Of a DNA stretch of 48,624 nt, positions 24,264-33,634 are shown piece by piece. Numbering within the stretch: the stretch's first letter is position 1; each line of letters opens with the position of its first letter. The notes beneath the pieces are model-generated. The model worked only from the letters and a program-made list of their open reading frames with translations, was not told the origin of the DNA and searched no databases. This DNA is from Aeromonas popoffii (GTDB lineage Bacteria; Pseudomonadota; Gammaproteobacteria; Enterobacterales; Aeromonadaceae), in contig NZ_CDBI01000092.1 in the NCBI RefSeq assembly GCF_000820025.1, forward strand, positions 1-48,624, written 5' to 3'. Both the position numbers and the translations under genes were made by a program.

Positions 24264-24339
24264 TGGTGCCCAGAGACGGAATCGAACCGCCGACACGGGG
24301 ATTTTCAATCCCCTGCTCTACCGACTGAGCTATCTGGGC
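24264..24339 (-). tRNA. tRNA-Phe (anticodon GAA), second copy
   Basis: 76 nt including CCA. The acceptor GCCCAGA/TCTGGGC is perfect, and the anticodon loop is TTGAAAA with GAA. It is identical over its full length to the copy at 24478-24553. Confidence 0.97.
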
Positions 24340-24349
24340 AATCTATAAA

Positions 24350-24425
<76 letters not shown>

Positions 24426-24477
24426 ACACTTTAAACCCTTGTGCATGAACAAATTTTTATTTCATAGCACCAAATTT

Positions 24478-24553
24478 TGGTGCCCAGAGACGGAATCGAA
24501 CCGCCGACACGGGGATTTTCAATCCCCTGCTCTACCGACTGAGCTATCTGGGC
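24478..24553 (-). tRNA. tRNA-Phe (anticodon GAA), first copy
   Basis: 76 nt including CCA, identical to the copy at 24264-24339. It is the first gene after the operon promoter. Confidence 0.97.
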
Positions 24554-24562
24554 GTGGGCGCT

Positions 24563-24591
24563 ATTAAACGGATTTTAAGGCGGATGGTCAA
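24563..24591 (-). promoter_or_regulatory. Promoter of the tRNA operon
   Basis: Leftward -35 TTGACC (24586-24591), a 17-bp spacer, and a -10 TTTAAT (24563-24568). A GC-rich discriminator (AGCGCCC) follows, as expected for a stringently controlled stable-RNA promoter. It is about 10 bp before the first tRNA-Phe. Confidence 0.8.
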
Positions 24592-24945
24592 CGGGAAATT
24601 TCACTTTTTGTCTCGTTCGTCTCTTTTTTGCGCAACTTGCACAACTATGAGCACTTTTCGGCATTTTTCCGAGCCAGGGCCGCCTGAGATCAATAAGAGA
24701 GGCCGCCGGAACAACTGGCGACCGACAAGATAAGTCGAGAGCCTCTCCCTTATTAGCAACCGTCATGACTGGGCGTTTGGCGCTGAACAAAGCACACCCG
24801 CAACCCCATGCCAGTAGACACAACCACAATCGCCCCGCACAGAAGAGAGAGGGCGGCCCCATTATATGAGGAGCACGGCGACTGACTCGACAGCCCTGAT
24901 ACCCCGAGGCACACCTGCCTCGACTATGGGCGTAGCCACATGGCA
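24592..24945. other. Intergenic interval between the tRNA operon and citB
   Basis: No convincing gene. A minus-strand frame (24575-24949) is Arg/Cys-rich, lacks a ribosome site and runs into the tRNA promoter. A hairpin CGAGGCA/TGCCTCG at 24905-24922, 24 nt past the citB stop, may mark the end of the citAB transcript but has no T-tract. A leftward TATAAT (24861-24866) lacks a good -35. Confidence 0.45.
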
Positions 24946-25659
24946 TCAATCAGTCTGGCAAGTATCACCCCCCTCCACTACGCGACAATAGATCCGCCGC
25001 GGATGACCAATCTTGCCATACAGCATATCAACCCTCAGAAAACCACTCTCGACACAGTGCTCGAGATAACGACGGGTGGTGGTTTTACTGAGCCCTGTGG
25101 CGCTGACTACATCATCCACCGAAAAGAATTGGCAGTCCGCATCGTTGAACAGTTTTTGTACCAAGGTCAGTGTGCTCTCTTCTATTCCCTTGGCACTGTT
25201 ATCCAGACGATAATTTTTGGCTTGCAACAGGTAGAGTGAATCGACACTCTTCTGGTCAACAATCTTCCAAAGCCGCTGTTGCTCGGTAAATTGAACAAAG
25301 CGCTCAAGAGACTGGTCAAGACGCCGCCATGATACGGGCTTCAGGATGTAGTCAAATGCCCCGTTACGGATCGCCTGACTGCACGTATTCATATCGCTAG
25401 CGGCAGTAATAAAAATGACCGAGGTATTGGCCAGCAGATCCGGGTGATTGATGAGCGTGATGCCTTTCCCATCGGGTAAATAGTTATCCAGCAAAATCAG
25501 CTGTGGCTGCTTGCTGGCGATCTGTGCCTGGGCATCTGCCAGTGATGACGCAATACCCACCAGCCGTAAACGGGGGTGCTTCTGGATCGACTCCGAATGC
25601 AACTGTGCCAGCTCATTCTCATCTTCAACAATAAGGACATCTATCGGTTCATATCGCAT
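24946..25659 (-). CDS. citB: Citrate-responsive response regulator CitB/DpiA
   Basis: A 237-residue response regulator. The receiver domain (about 6-125) has the acidic pair Glu12/Asp13, phospho-acceptor Asp58 in LLDNYLPDG and Lys in ILKPVSW. The C-terminal domain carries a helix-turn-helix (SVDDVVSATGLSKTTTRRYL, about 180-200), as in CitB/DpiA/DcuR proteins. It should activate citS and the lyase genes when citrate is present under anaerobic conditions. It overlaps citA by 11 nt, so the pair is translationally coupled. Confidence 0.93.
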   Translation of the reverse strand: MRYEPIDVLIVEDENELAQLHSESIQKHPRLRLVGIASSLADAQAQIASKQPQLILLDNYLPDGKGITLINHPDLLANTSVIFITAASDMNTCSQAIRNGAFDYILKPVSWRRLDQSLERFVQFTEQQRLWKIVDQKSVDSLYLLQAKNYRLDNSAKGIEESTLTLVQKLFNDADCQFFSVDDVVSATGLSKTTTRRYLEHCVESGFLRVDMLYGKIGHPRRIYCRVVEGGDTCQTD

Positions 25660-27280
25660 GATAATGTGTTTCCAGCCCTGAATTATTAATATGTTCAGTC
25701 ACAGGTATAAAGATGGAAAATATTGTTCCACGGGGTATATTATTCGTCACTTCGATGGAACCGCCCACCTGCGTCACATAGCTATCGACCAAATACAGTC
25801 CTATACCATGGTCACCACTAATCTTGGTTGTCACCCCTCGTTGGAAAATATGATCTCTAATGTCATTATTAATTCCAACACCTTGGTCGGCCACCTCAAC
25901 AATCAATTCTCGCTGCGTCAGTTTAATCAATATCTCTACCGGGGCATGAGGTAATGGTGCGCGTTGGGTTGCCTCAATGGCATTATCCAGAAGATTGCCA
26001 ATAATCGATATCAGTTCAGATTCCGCAAGCGTGCCAAACTCATTCGTCATCGAGCAAGCCGGATCAAATTGTAACACTACCCCTTTCTCGGTGGCGCGTG
26101 AAACCTTGCCCAGCAGCAAACCGCACACTGTTGGTGAGCTGAAATGCGACGAGATAAAATCAAGCAGCTCTTGTGCATATTCAGAGTGCGCCTGGATATA
26201 ACGAATGGCATCATCGTAACGCCCCATATGCAGCATCCCTGACAAAGCAGCCATCCGATTCAGTTGTTCATGTCGCATGATCCTGAGATTATCAACATAT
26301 CGTTGAACCTGACTCAATTGAGCGTTCAGAGAGTCTATTTCTTTACGGTCTCGAAATGTAATTACCCACCCCTGCAAATCATCTCCCAGCATAATACTGA
26401 CTCTACTGGCGATCACCGTTAAATGATTAAAAGTACAGATTTCATCATGCGTATCATTTGCCAACATAAGATTTTCATCAAAAAATGGCACTGGGCTTAT
26501 CACATTACCAATCGGCTGACCACGTAGAGAGTGGGCAGATTGAGGCAAATCAAGCAATGTCCGTGCGGCATGGTTAATAACCTCAATATGCAATTGGCCA
26601 TCAATAGCGATCACCCCTTCAAATATCGACTCCATCAGTGCTTTTTGTTGCCGCACCAGCAAGCCAATTTCTCGTGGCTCCAACGCAAACATCTGTTTTT
26701 TGATACTTCGAGTGAAGTACCATGAAAATACAAATAGCGCAGCAAGGAAAGAGAGCGCAACCATCAATATATTAACTACCTTGCTGATGGTGATGTTATC
26801 AAGATAACTCGTCAGATACCCCACCGAGACAATCCCGACAACGCGCCCAGCATCATCTCTAATTGGCACCTTGCTACGCAGGGACACTCCCAAGCCGCCA
26901 CGACGCAGGGTCACGATGCTTTTTCCAGCCAACACTTCCGCATTATCACCGCCAATCAGAGCGGTACCCACCCGACCATCAAACACCGAATGGTACAAAT
27001 GACGCCCTTGCATATCGCCGATGACGATAAAACTCGCATCGCTACGTGCAGCCAGTTTCTCCATTAACAATTTAATCGCTTCAGTGTCATTCTTCAGCAC
27101 ATCAAGGCGTAATGTCGGAATCAAGGCAATCTCTTCTGCCTGTATTTTTGCCCGCTCCCCCATATGCTCATACAACTGGCGACTAAAACTTGCGTAATAC
27201 ATGCCCCCCAATACCAGAGAGAGTACCAGAGAAAACAACGCCAACGAGATAAACAATCTGATTTGGAAGGACATTTTCAT
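25649..27280 (-). CDS. citA: Citrate sensor histidine kinase CitA/DpiB
   Basis: A 543-residue membrane sensor. TM1 (about 8-28), a periplasmic CitAP-type PAS domain (about 30-165) with basic residues around SLRSKVPIRD expected to contact citrate, and TM2 (about 168-188). A cytosolic PAS (about 210-320) follows, then a kinase core with phospho-acceptor His337 in MRHEQLNRM, N box NLLDNAIEA, and G boxes DQGVGI and GDHGIGLYL. Codon use looks more AT-rich than most of the window. No Shine-Dalgarno is visible, and a TATAAT lies immediately before the start codons, so a very short leader is possible. Confidence 0.93.
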   Translation of the reverse strand: MKMSFQIRLFISLALFSLVLSLVLGGMYYASFSRQLYEHMGERAKIQAEEIALIPTLRLDVLKNDTEAIKLLMEKLAARSDASFIVIGDMQGRHLYHSVFDGRVGTALIGGDNAEVLAGKSIVTLRRGGLGVSLRSKVPIRDDAGRVVGIVSVGYLTSYLDNITISKVVNILMVALSFLAALFVFSWYFTRSIKKQMFALEPREIGLLVRQQKALMESIFEGVIAIDGQLHIEVINHAARTLLDLPQSAHSLRGQPIGNVISPVPFFDENLMLANDTHDEICTFNHLTVIASRVSIMLGDDLQGWVITFRDRKEIDSLNAQLSQVQRYVDNLRIMRHEQLNRMAALSGMLHMGRYDDAIRYIQAHSEYAQELLDFISSHFSSPTVCGLLLGKVSRATEKGVVLQFDPACSMTNEFGTLAESELISIIGNLLDNAIEATQRAPLPHAPVEILIKLTQRELIVEVADQGVGINNDIRDHIFQRGVTTKISGDHGIGLYLVDSYVTQVGGSIEVTNNIPRGTIFSIFIPVTEHINNSGLETHYHAI

Positions 27281-27455
27281 AACATTATATGCGACAATAA
27301 AAAACCAGCAGTTAGCTTATCAGCTTTCATGCAATATGGTGGACCACAATAAAAATGTTGTGATCTATTCCACAACATACCAGCCGTCCTAAGGCGACAA
27401 TGCACGGGACAATTAATAAAATTATGACTCTCTGTTACAGAATCTGCCGAGATTG

Positions 27456-27528
27456 AAAAGAAACCATAAAATCCACACTATAAAAAATGATCTCGATCAC
27501 GCAGGATAAAAAGAAACCATAAAGTCCA
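27456..27528 (+). promoter_or_regulatory. Paired direct repeats, probable CitB sites, upstream of citS
   Basis: AAAAGAAACCATAAAATCCA (27456-27475) and a copy with one change (27509-27528) are in direct orientation, 53 bp apart, about five helical turns. A weaker relative, CCATTAAAATCA, lies near 27535-27546. They occupy the citA-citS divergent region 105-180 bp before citS. Binding by CitB is inference from position. Confidence 0.6.
27486..27501 (+). promoter_or_regulatory. CRP-like site in the citA-citS intergenic region
   Basis: The bases include TGATCTCGATCACG, a near match to the palindromic CRP site TGTGATCTAGATCACA. It is centred between the two direct repeats. CRP control of citrate fermentation genes is known in Klebsiella. 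Confidence 0.6.
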
Positions 27529-27632
27529 TAGCCACCATTAAAATCATGACTTTATCATGCGGACACTCACACAACGCAATCAAGGATGTCTATATCTTGG
27601 CGATGACAAATAACTGAAAGGATGGCTTGACT

Positions 27633-28994
27633 ATGAGTGCAATAGACAACTTGGATGCACCAGGAGCACTAAATACCAAATCGGTCTCTCTCAAGGAACG
27701 GTGGTGGTACATCATGGACACCTGGAAGGTAGGCATTATACCACTGCCTCTTTTTATATTGGCTGGGGTACTGATTGCTATTGATTGTCTGGGCGGTAAA
27801 TTACCCAGTGATATAGTTGTTATGGTCGCCACACTGGCATTTTTTGGTTTTGCCTGTGGTGAATTTGGCAAACGACTCCCAATTGTTGGTAAACTTGGTG
27901 CAGCTGCGATTTGTGCGACCTTTATTCCGTCTGCGCTAGTCTACTACGGTCTGCTACCTGACTCAGTCGTCGAGTCAACAATAAAATTCTACAAGTCCAC
28001 CAACATTCTTTATCTATATATCTGTTGCATTATTGTTGGCAGCATTATGAGCATGAATCGCCAGGTACTGATCCAGGGCTTCTTGCGAATTTTCTTCCCG
28101 ATGCTGTGTGGCGAAATTGTTGGCATGATCGTTGGCATGGGTGTCGGCCTGGCATTAGGCCTTGAACCATTCCAGATCTTCTTCTTCATTATCTTGCCAA
28201 TCATGGCAGGGGGGGTAGGAGAAGGCGCAATTCCACTATCTATCGGCTATGCCACGCTCCTCCACATGGATCAGGGGGTTGCCCTTGGCCGTATTCTGCC
28301 AATGGTCATGCTGGGTAGTTTGACCGCAATTATTATTGCAGGTTGCCTGAACCAACTTGGCAAACGCTACCCACATTTGACCGGCGAAGGCCAGTTAATA
28401 CCCAACAGCAATAGCCGCGATGACAAAATCGCCAATTTGTCCGGCGCATTTACCGGCAAGACCGATGTTACAACCTTGGCTTCAGGGGTATTGCTGGCAG
28501 TACTGCTTTATATGCTCGGCATGCTTGGTCATAAACTGATTGGTTTGCCTGCACCGGTCGGCATGCTGTTTATCGCCGTACTGGTGAAACTGACCCATGG
28601 TGTCTCACCGCGAATTCTGGAAGGTTCTCAGGTTGTTTATAAATTCTTCCAAACAGCCGTGACCTACCCCGTGCTGTTTGCGGTAGGTGTCGCCATCACC
28701 CCATGGCAAGAACTGGTGAATGCCTTCACCCTGACTAACCTGCTGGTAATTATCAGCACGGTATCAGCACTGGTTGTGACCGGTTTCTTCGTCGGTAAAA
28801 AAATCGGTATGCACCCTATTGATGTCGCCATTGTCTCATGCTGCCAAAGCGGCCAGGGCGGAACGGGGGACGTGGCCATTCTGACTGCCGGCAACCGCAT
28901 GAGCTTGATGCCTTTTGCCCAGATTGCAACCCGTATTGGCGGTGCAATCAATGTCTCCATTGCGCTGCTGGTATTGGGCAATTTCCTCATTTGA
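27633..28994 (+). CDS. citS: Na+/citrate symporter CitS (2-hydroxycarboxylate transporter family)
   Basis: A 453-residue inner-membrane carrier of the 2HCT family, importing citrate with Na+. The two re-entrant loop signatures are visible: MAGGVGEGAIPLS (about 193-205) and CCQSGQGGTGDVAIL (about 403-417), the latter preceding the conserved C-terminal segment with RIGGA. About eleven membrane segments are expected. The ATG at 27633 lies 10 nt after GAAAGGA. A TTG two codons earlier is possible. It is first in an eight-gene operon and divergent from citAB. Confidence 0.93.
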   Translation: MSAIDNLDAPGALNTKSVSLKERWWYIMDTWKVGIIPLPLFILAGVLIAIDCLGGKLPSDIVVMVATLAFFGFACGEFGKRLPIVGKLGAAAICATFIPSALVYYGLLPDSVVESTIKFYKSTNILYLYICCIIVGSIMSMNRQVLIQGFLRIFFPMLCGEIVGMIVGMGVGLALGLEPFQIFFFIILPIMAGGVGEGAIPLSIGYATLLHMDQGVALGRILPMVMLGSLTAIIIAGCLNQLGKRYPHLTGEGQLIPNSNSRDDKIANLSGAFTGKTDVTTLASGVLLAVLLYMLGMLGHKLIGLPAPVGMLFIAVLVKLTHGVSPRILEGSQVVYKFFQTAVTYPVLFAVGVAITPWQELVNAFTLTNLLVIISTVSALVVTGFFVGKKIGMHPIDVAIVSCCQSGQGGTGDVAILTAGNRMSLMPFAQIATRIGGAINVSIALLVLGNFLI

Positions 28995-29021
28995 TTGAAT
29001 AAAAGTAGTAAGGAAGACGCG

Positions 29022-29882
29022 ATGAAACTCGCAAGTTTTATATATCAAGGTATGAGTAGCTACGGCATTGTCCGCGCACAAGGCGTGGTCGATTTAGGAC
29101 GCCGCCTTGGCCATCGTTATAACAATCTGAAGTCACTGCTTGATGCCAATGCCCTCAGCGAAGCGGCAAACTATCAACATGATCCTGTTGATCTGGATAT
29201 TGCTGAAATTACCTTTTTACCTGTCATTGAACAGCCTGGGAAAATTATTTGCGTCGGCATGAATTATGCCGCCAAACGTCAGGAGTTTGATCAACATAAT
29301 CCAGCGCCCACGCTGTTTGTCCGATTTGCTGATTCCCAGACTGGCCACAACAACCCCGTCATCAAGCCATATCACTCCAGCGAATTCGATTATGAAGGCG
29401 AGCTGGCGGTCATTATCGGCAAAGGCGGCGAGCATATCGCCAAACAGGATGCTCTCAACCATGTCGCCGGGTATAGCTGCTATATGGATGGTTCAGCCCG
29501 GGACTGGCAGCACACCTGGTTTACCGCTGGTAAAAACTGGCGGCAAACCGGTGCCTTCGGCCCGTGGCTAACCACCGCTGACGAGATCCCCGACCCGCAT
29601 CAACTGGCCATTCGCACCTGGTTAAATGGGTGCATGGTGCAAGAGGACAACACCAGCAGCATGATCCACAAAGTTGCTGACCTGATCGAGTACATCAGTA
29701 CCTTCACTCGCCTCAGCCCGGGGGATGTCATCATCACCGGCTCACCCGGTGGTGTCGGCAAAAAACGCAATCCACCACTGTTTATGAAAGCCGGAGATCG
29801 CATCGAGGTCGAAATTGAACATATTGGCCGCCTGAGCAATGTGATCGTCGAATCACCCACCGATGTGCAAAGTGCGGCGTAA
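29022..29882 (+). CDS. Fumarylacetoacetate hydrolase-family protein in the citrate operon (candidate oxaloacetate decarboxylase)
   Basis: A 286-residue soluble FAH-fold enzyme. Metal ligands are in place: Glu125 and Glu127 (DYEGEL) and Asp156 (YMDGSARD). Lys171 in GKNWRQTGAFGPWL and the TGSPGGVG loop are conserved. The lid HxxE pair of FAHD1-type decarboxylases appears as Lys85-x-x-Glu88 (NYAAKRQEF), so the usual His is missing. AAGGAAG precedes the ATG. It lies 27 nt after citS and 18 nt before citC, inside the operon. FAH relatives such as human FAHD1 and Corynebacterium Cg1458 decarboxylate oxaloacetate, the product of citrate lyase. That role here is inferred from position; another C-C bond cleaving or hydrolytic role is possible. 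Confidence 0.85.
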   Translation: MKLASFIYQGMSSYGIVRAQGVVDLGRRLGHRYNNLKSLLDANALSEAANYQHDPVDLDIAEITFLPVIEQPGKIICVGMNYAAKRQEFDQHNPAPTLFVRFADSQTGHNNPVIKPYHSSEFDYEGELAVIIGKGGEHIAKQDALNHVAGYSCYMDGSARDWQHTWFTAGKNWRQTGAFGPWLTTADEIPDPHQLAIRTWLNGCMVQEDNTSSMIHKVADLIEYISTFTRLSPGDVIITGSPGGVGKKRNPPLFMKAGDRIEVEIEHIGRLSNVIVESPTDVQSAA

Positions 29883-29900
29883 GAGAGCGCGGACAAGACT

Positions 29901-30920
29901 ATGCAGTCACTACCCACAATTGACTTCAGATTGACCGGCGTTGCCAAACAGCCGGAGCGCCTTGAGCGGCTTCGTGGCCTGCTCGCGGACAATGATCTGG
30001 GGCTGGATGCCGACATCACCCTTTTTGTCGAGGCCTGGTCAGGCTTCAAATTGGTGGGATGCGCCGGTCTGGCACACAACGTTATTAAATGCGTAGCGGT
30101 CGACAAGCAGTTGCGCGGTGCCAACCTGAGTACCCGGCTGCTTGCAGAAGTAGAACATCTGGCCCTGGAACAGGGCCATTTTCACCTGTTCCTCTGTACC
30201 AAACCGGCTAACCGGGAGCGCTTTGAACAGTGTGGATTCTGGTCCATCGCCCAAAGTGGCGATGATGCCATTTTGATGGAAAACACCCCCGGTGGCGTTG
30301 ACCGTTACTGTCGTTCACTCCTCCCTTACCGGCATGAAGGCAGACAGGTCGGGGCGATTGTGATGAATGCCAATCCGTTCACCCTTGGCCATTATCACCT
30401 GATCACCCAAGCGGCCAAACAGTGCGATTGGGTTCATCTGTTTGTCGTACGGGAAGATGCCTCCTTTTTCCCGTTCCACGCTCGGCTGCAAATGGTGCGT
30501 GCCGGTGTGGCGAACCTGGCGAATGTGACCGTTCATGAAGGTTCGAAATACATCATCTCCCGCGCCACATTTCCGACCTACTTCCTGAAAGAGAGCGGCA
30601 AGGTGCAGCAAGCCTGGAGCGAAATAGATGTGATTACCTTTCGCGACTACATCGCCCCCGCGCTAGGCATTACCCATCGCTTCATCGGCTCCGAACCGTT
30701 TTGCCAGATTTCCCGGCAATACAATCAGACGCTGCATGACCTGCTGGCTGGCACGATTGATGTGGTGGAAATACCGCGCATCAAGGAGGCCGATAAAGCG
30801 ATTTCAGCATCAGAGGTCCGCCGCTTGCTTCAGCAGCAGCTCTTTTCCCGGATAAGAAAGATCGTCCCCGAGAGCACCCTTGCCTATCTCGAAACCCATT
30901 ACAGCGCGGAAGTCGCATAG
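29901..30920 (+). CDS. citC: [Citrate (pro-3S)-lyase] ligase
   Basis: A 339-residue enzyme that activates citrate lyase by acetylating the thiol of the CitD prosthetic group using acetate and ATP. An N-terminal GNAT-like region (about 1-130, VDKQLRGANLSTRLLAEVE) is followed by a nucleotidyltransferase domain with NANPFTLGHYHL (156-167) as the nucleotide-binding motif, and a SEVRRLL segment near the end. Length fits the family (about 340-350). It is the third gene of the operon. Confidence 0.95.
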   Translation: MQSLPTIDFRLTGVAKQPERLERLRGLLADNDLGLDADITLFVEAWSGFKLVGCAGLAHNVIKCVAVDKQLRGANLSTRLLAEVEHLALEQGHFHLFLCTKPANRERFEQCGFWSIAQSGDDAILMENTPGGVDRYCRSLLPYRHEGRQVGAIVMNANPFTLGHYHLITQAAKQCDWVHLFVVREDASFFPFHARLQMVRAGVANLANVTVHEGSKYIISRATFPTYFLKESGKVQQAWSEIDVITFRDYIAPALGITHRFIGSEPFCQISRQYNQTLHDLLAGTIDVVEIPRIKEADKAISASEVRRLLQQQLFSRIRKIVPESTLAYLETHYSAEVA

Positions 30921-30937
30921 CAGTTAAGGAATTCACC

Positions 30938-31231
30938 ATGAATATAGTAAGAGAGGCGCTGGCAGGAACTCAGGAGTCCAGCGACCTGATGGTAAAGATT
31001 GCCCCCTCTGACCAGGGGTTGGAGATCGAAATCTACAGCGAAGTGATGAAACAGTTTGGCGAACAGATCCGCCAGGTCGTGGAGATCACGCTCGATGCCA
31101 TGGGCATCACCCGGGGACTGATCATCATCGAAGATAAAGGGGCGCTGGACTGCGTCATTCGCGCTCGCCTGCAAAGCGCAATATTGCGTGCCACCGATGT
31201 GCAGCAGATTGCTTGGGAGAAACTGCAATGA
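30938..31231 (+). CDS. citD: Citrate lyase acyl carrier protein (gamma subunit)
   Basis: A 97-residue acyl carrier of citrate lyase. The 2'-(5''-triphosphoribosyl)-3'-dephospho-CoA group is attached to Ser14 (AGTQESSD; the matching Ser14 is used in E. coli and Klebsiella). [15 protein letters not shown] is the conserved C-terminal block. AAGGA precedes the ATG. The stop overlaps the citE start (ATGA). Confidence 0.96.
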   Translation: MNIVREALAGTQESSDLMVKIAPSDQGLEIEIYSEVMKQFGEQIRQVVEITLDAMGITRGLIIIEDKGALDCVIRARLQSAILRATDVQQIAWEKLQ

Positions 31232-32103
31232 AAAAACTTCGCCGCAGCATGCTGTTCCTGCCGGGGGCCAATGCCGCCATGCTCTCGACCGCCTTTATCT
31301 ACAACCCCGACTCCATCATGTTTGATCTGGAGGATGCCGTCGCACTGCGGGAGAAAGACTCGGCCAGATTGCTGGTCTTCCACGCCTTGCAGCACCCCAT
31401 GTATCGGGACATCGAAACCGTGGTCCGCATCAATCCACTGAACACCCCCTTTGGTCTGCTCGATCTGGAAGCAGCAGTCCGGGGTGGCGTGGACGTGATC
31501 CGCCTGCCGAAAACCGATACCCCCGATGATATCTATGAGCTGGAAGGCCATCTGGAGCGAATTGAGCGGGAATGTGGCCGGGAGGTTGGCTCGACCAAAG
31601 TGATGGCGGCCATCGAATCCGCGGTTGGCGTGATCAATGCGGTCGCCATCGCCCGCAGCTCACCGCGCCTGATCGGGATCGCCCTCGCGGCCTTTGACTA
31701 CGTCATGGACATGCAAACCGAGCGGGGAGATGGCACCGAACTGTTTTACGCCCGCTGCGCCGTGCTGCATGCGGCACGTGCCGCAGGTATCGATGCCTTT
31801 GACGTCGTATGGTCGGATGTGAATGACGAGGAAGGCTTTTTACGGGAAGTCGAGCTGATCCGCCGCATGGGCTTTAACGGCAAATCCCTGATCAACCCGC
31901 GCCAAATCGACCTGTTGCATAACGCTTATGCCCCGACGCAACAGGAAGTCGAGCACGCGAAACGGATCATTGAGGCCGCCGAAGAGGGTGCGCGCAACGG
32001 ATTGGGGGTGGTCTCCCTCAACGGGAAAATGGTGGATGCCCCCATTATCAATCACGCCCAAGTAGTGCTGGAGCGCGCCGCAGCCTCCGGCGTGCGCCGT
32101 TAA
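31228..32103 (+). CDS. citE: Citrate lyase beta subunit (citryl-S-ACP lyase)
   Basis: A 291-residue TIM-barrel lyase that cleaves citryl-ACP to oxaloacetate and acetyl-ACP. Conserved blocks: [11 protein letters not shown] at the start, [14 protein letters not shown] with metal-binding acidic residues (about 31-44), [25 protein letters not shown] (about 131-145) and GKSLINPRQ (about 217-225). The ATG at 31228 overlaps the citD stop. The frame is open five codons further back, inside citD. Confidence 0.96.
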   Translation: MKKLRRSMLFLPGANAAMLSTAFIYNPDSIMFDLEDAVALREKDSARLLVFHALQHPMYRDIETVVRINPLNTPFGLLDLEAAVRGGVDVIRLPKTDTPDDIYELEGHLERIERECGREVGSTKVMAAIESAVGVINAVAIARSSPRLIGIALAAFDYVMDMQTERGDGTELFYARCAVLHAARAAGIDAFDVVWSDVNDEEGFLREVELIRRMGFNGKSLINPRQIDLLHNAYAPTQQEVEHAKRIIEAAEEGARNGLGVVSLNGKMVDAPIINHAQVVLERAAASGVRR

Positions 32104-32113
32104 GGATGCAACC

Positions 32114-33634
32114 ATGAAACAGACTGAACAACTCCATATCAATTTTCCTCACCTGCGGGCACTGACCCCGTTCGCCGGAGCCTACCACGCAACCCCCTGG
32201 CTGGGAGATCAGGCTGCCAAGCACAATCGCAAACTGTGTGAATCCCTGGAGCAGGCGGTTGCACGTTGCGGCCTGAAAGATGGCATGACCATCTCGTTCC
32301 ACCACGCTTTTCGCGAAGGGGACAAGGTGATCAATCAGGTCGTTGCCACGCTGGCCAAACTGGGCTTCAAAAATCTGACCCTGGCCTCCAGCTCCCTGAT
32401 GACCTGTAATGACAAGTTGATTGAGCACATCCAAAACGGGGTGATCACCCGGATTTACACCTCCGGCATGCGCGGCAAACTGGCCGACGCCATCTCCCAT
32501 GGTCTGATGGATGAACCGGTCCAGATCCACTCCCATGGCGGACGGGTAAAACTGCTGCAAGATGGCGAACTGAAGATCGACGTAGCGTTTCTTGGCGTCC
32601 CCTGCAGCGACGAGTTTGGCAATGCCAATGGCACCCACGGCAAATCCTGCTGTGGTTCGCTCGGCTACGCGATGGTCGATGCCCACTTCGCACGTCATGT
32701 GGTGTTGATGACCGAAGAGCTGGTGCCCTTCCCCAATATGCCTGCCAGCCTGGTCCAGGATCAGGTCGATTACATTGTCAAAGTGGAGAGCGTTGGGGAT
32801 CCGGCAAAAATCAGCGTCGGTGCAGCCCGCGTCACCAGCAACCCGCGCGAACTGCTGATTGCCCGCTTTGCCGCCGATGTAATTGAACACTCGGGTTACT
32901 TCAAAAACGGCTTCTCGATGCAGACCGGCTCCGGCGCGGCATCAACAGCCTGTACCCGCTTCATGGCAGAAAAAATGGAGCGCAATGGCGTCAAAGCCCG
33001 TTTTGCTCTGGGCGGCATCACCGGCAGCCTGGTCGAACTCCATGAAAAAGGGTTGATTGAAAAGCTGCTTGATACCCAATGCTTTGATGGGCAAGCAGCA
33101 GCCTCTCTGGCTCGCAATCCCAATCACATAGAGATCTCCACCAACGTCTATGCCAACCCGGACAGCAAGGCGACCTGCTGCGACCAACTGGACATCGTCA
33201 TTCTGAGCGCACTGGAGATTGACGTCGATTTTAACGTCAATGTGATCACCGGATCGGACGGGGTGATGCGTGGTGCATCCGGCGGTCACTGCGATGTCGC
33301 CGCGGCCGCCAATCTCACCATTGTGGTGGCGCCCTTACTGCGCAGCCGCATCCCGACCGTAGTGAAGCAGGTCACCACCCGACTGACACCAGGCGAGAGC
33401 ATTGATGTACTGGTCACCGATCACGGGATCGCGGTGAATCCGGCTCGTCCGGAAATTCGTGCGAGGCTGGCCACTGCGGGGCTGAAACTGGTCGATATCG
33501 AGGCACTTTATGAGAAAGCCATCTCGCTGACGGGTAAACCGAAAGCGATCGAATTTACCGACAAGATTGTCGGCGTGATCCGCTATCGCGATGGGAGTGT
33601 TATCGATACGGTACGAGAGGTGAAAGAGAGTTGA
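32114..33634 (+). CDS. citF: Citrate lyase alpha subunit (citrate:acetyl-ACP transferase)
   Basis: A 506-residue subunit that exchanges the acetyl on the carrier for citrate. Typical blocks are GMTISFHHAFREGD, SHGGRVKLLQDGELKIDVAF, the glycine-rich TGSGAASTACTRF (about residue 276) and the C-terminal DVNFNV-like and GASGGHCDVAAAA segments. It starts 10 nt after citE. The stop overlaps the TTG start of citX. Confidence 0.96.
   Translation: MKQTEQLHINFPHLRALTPFAGAYHATPWLGDQAAKHNRKLCESLEQAVARCGLKDGMTISFHHAFREGDKVINQVVATLAKLGFKNLTLASSSLMTCNDKLIEHIQNGVITRIYTSGMRGKLADAISHGLMDEPVQIHSHGGRVKLLQDGELKIDVAFLGVPCSDEFGNANGTHGKSCCGSLGYAMVDAHFARHVVLMTEELVPFPNMPASLVQDQVDYIVKVESVGDPAKISVGAARVTSNPRELLIARFAADVIEHSGYFKNGFSMQTGSGAASTACTRFMAEKMERNGVKARFALGGITGSLVELHEKGLIEKLLDTQCFDGQAAASLARNPNHIEISTNVYANPDSKATCCDQLDIVILSALEIDVDFNVNVITGSDGVMRGASGGHCDVAAAANLTIVVAPLLRSRIPTVVKQVTTRLTPGESIDVLVTDHGIAVNPARPEIRARLATAGLKLVDIEALYEKAISLTGKPKAIEFTDKIVGVIRYRDGSVIDTVREVKES

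Noticed and set aside
24575..24949. 124-codon Cys/Arg-rich minus-strand frame between citB and the tRNA operon
   Set aside because: No ribosome site, atypical composition, and it runs into the mapped tRNA promoter elements.
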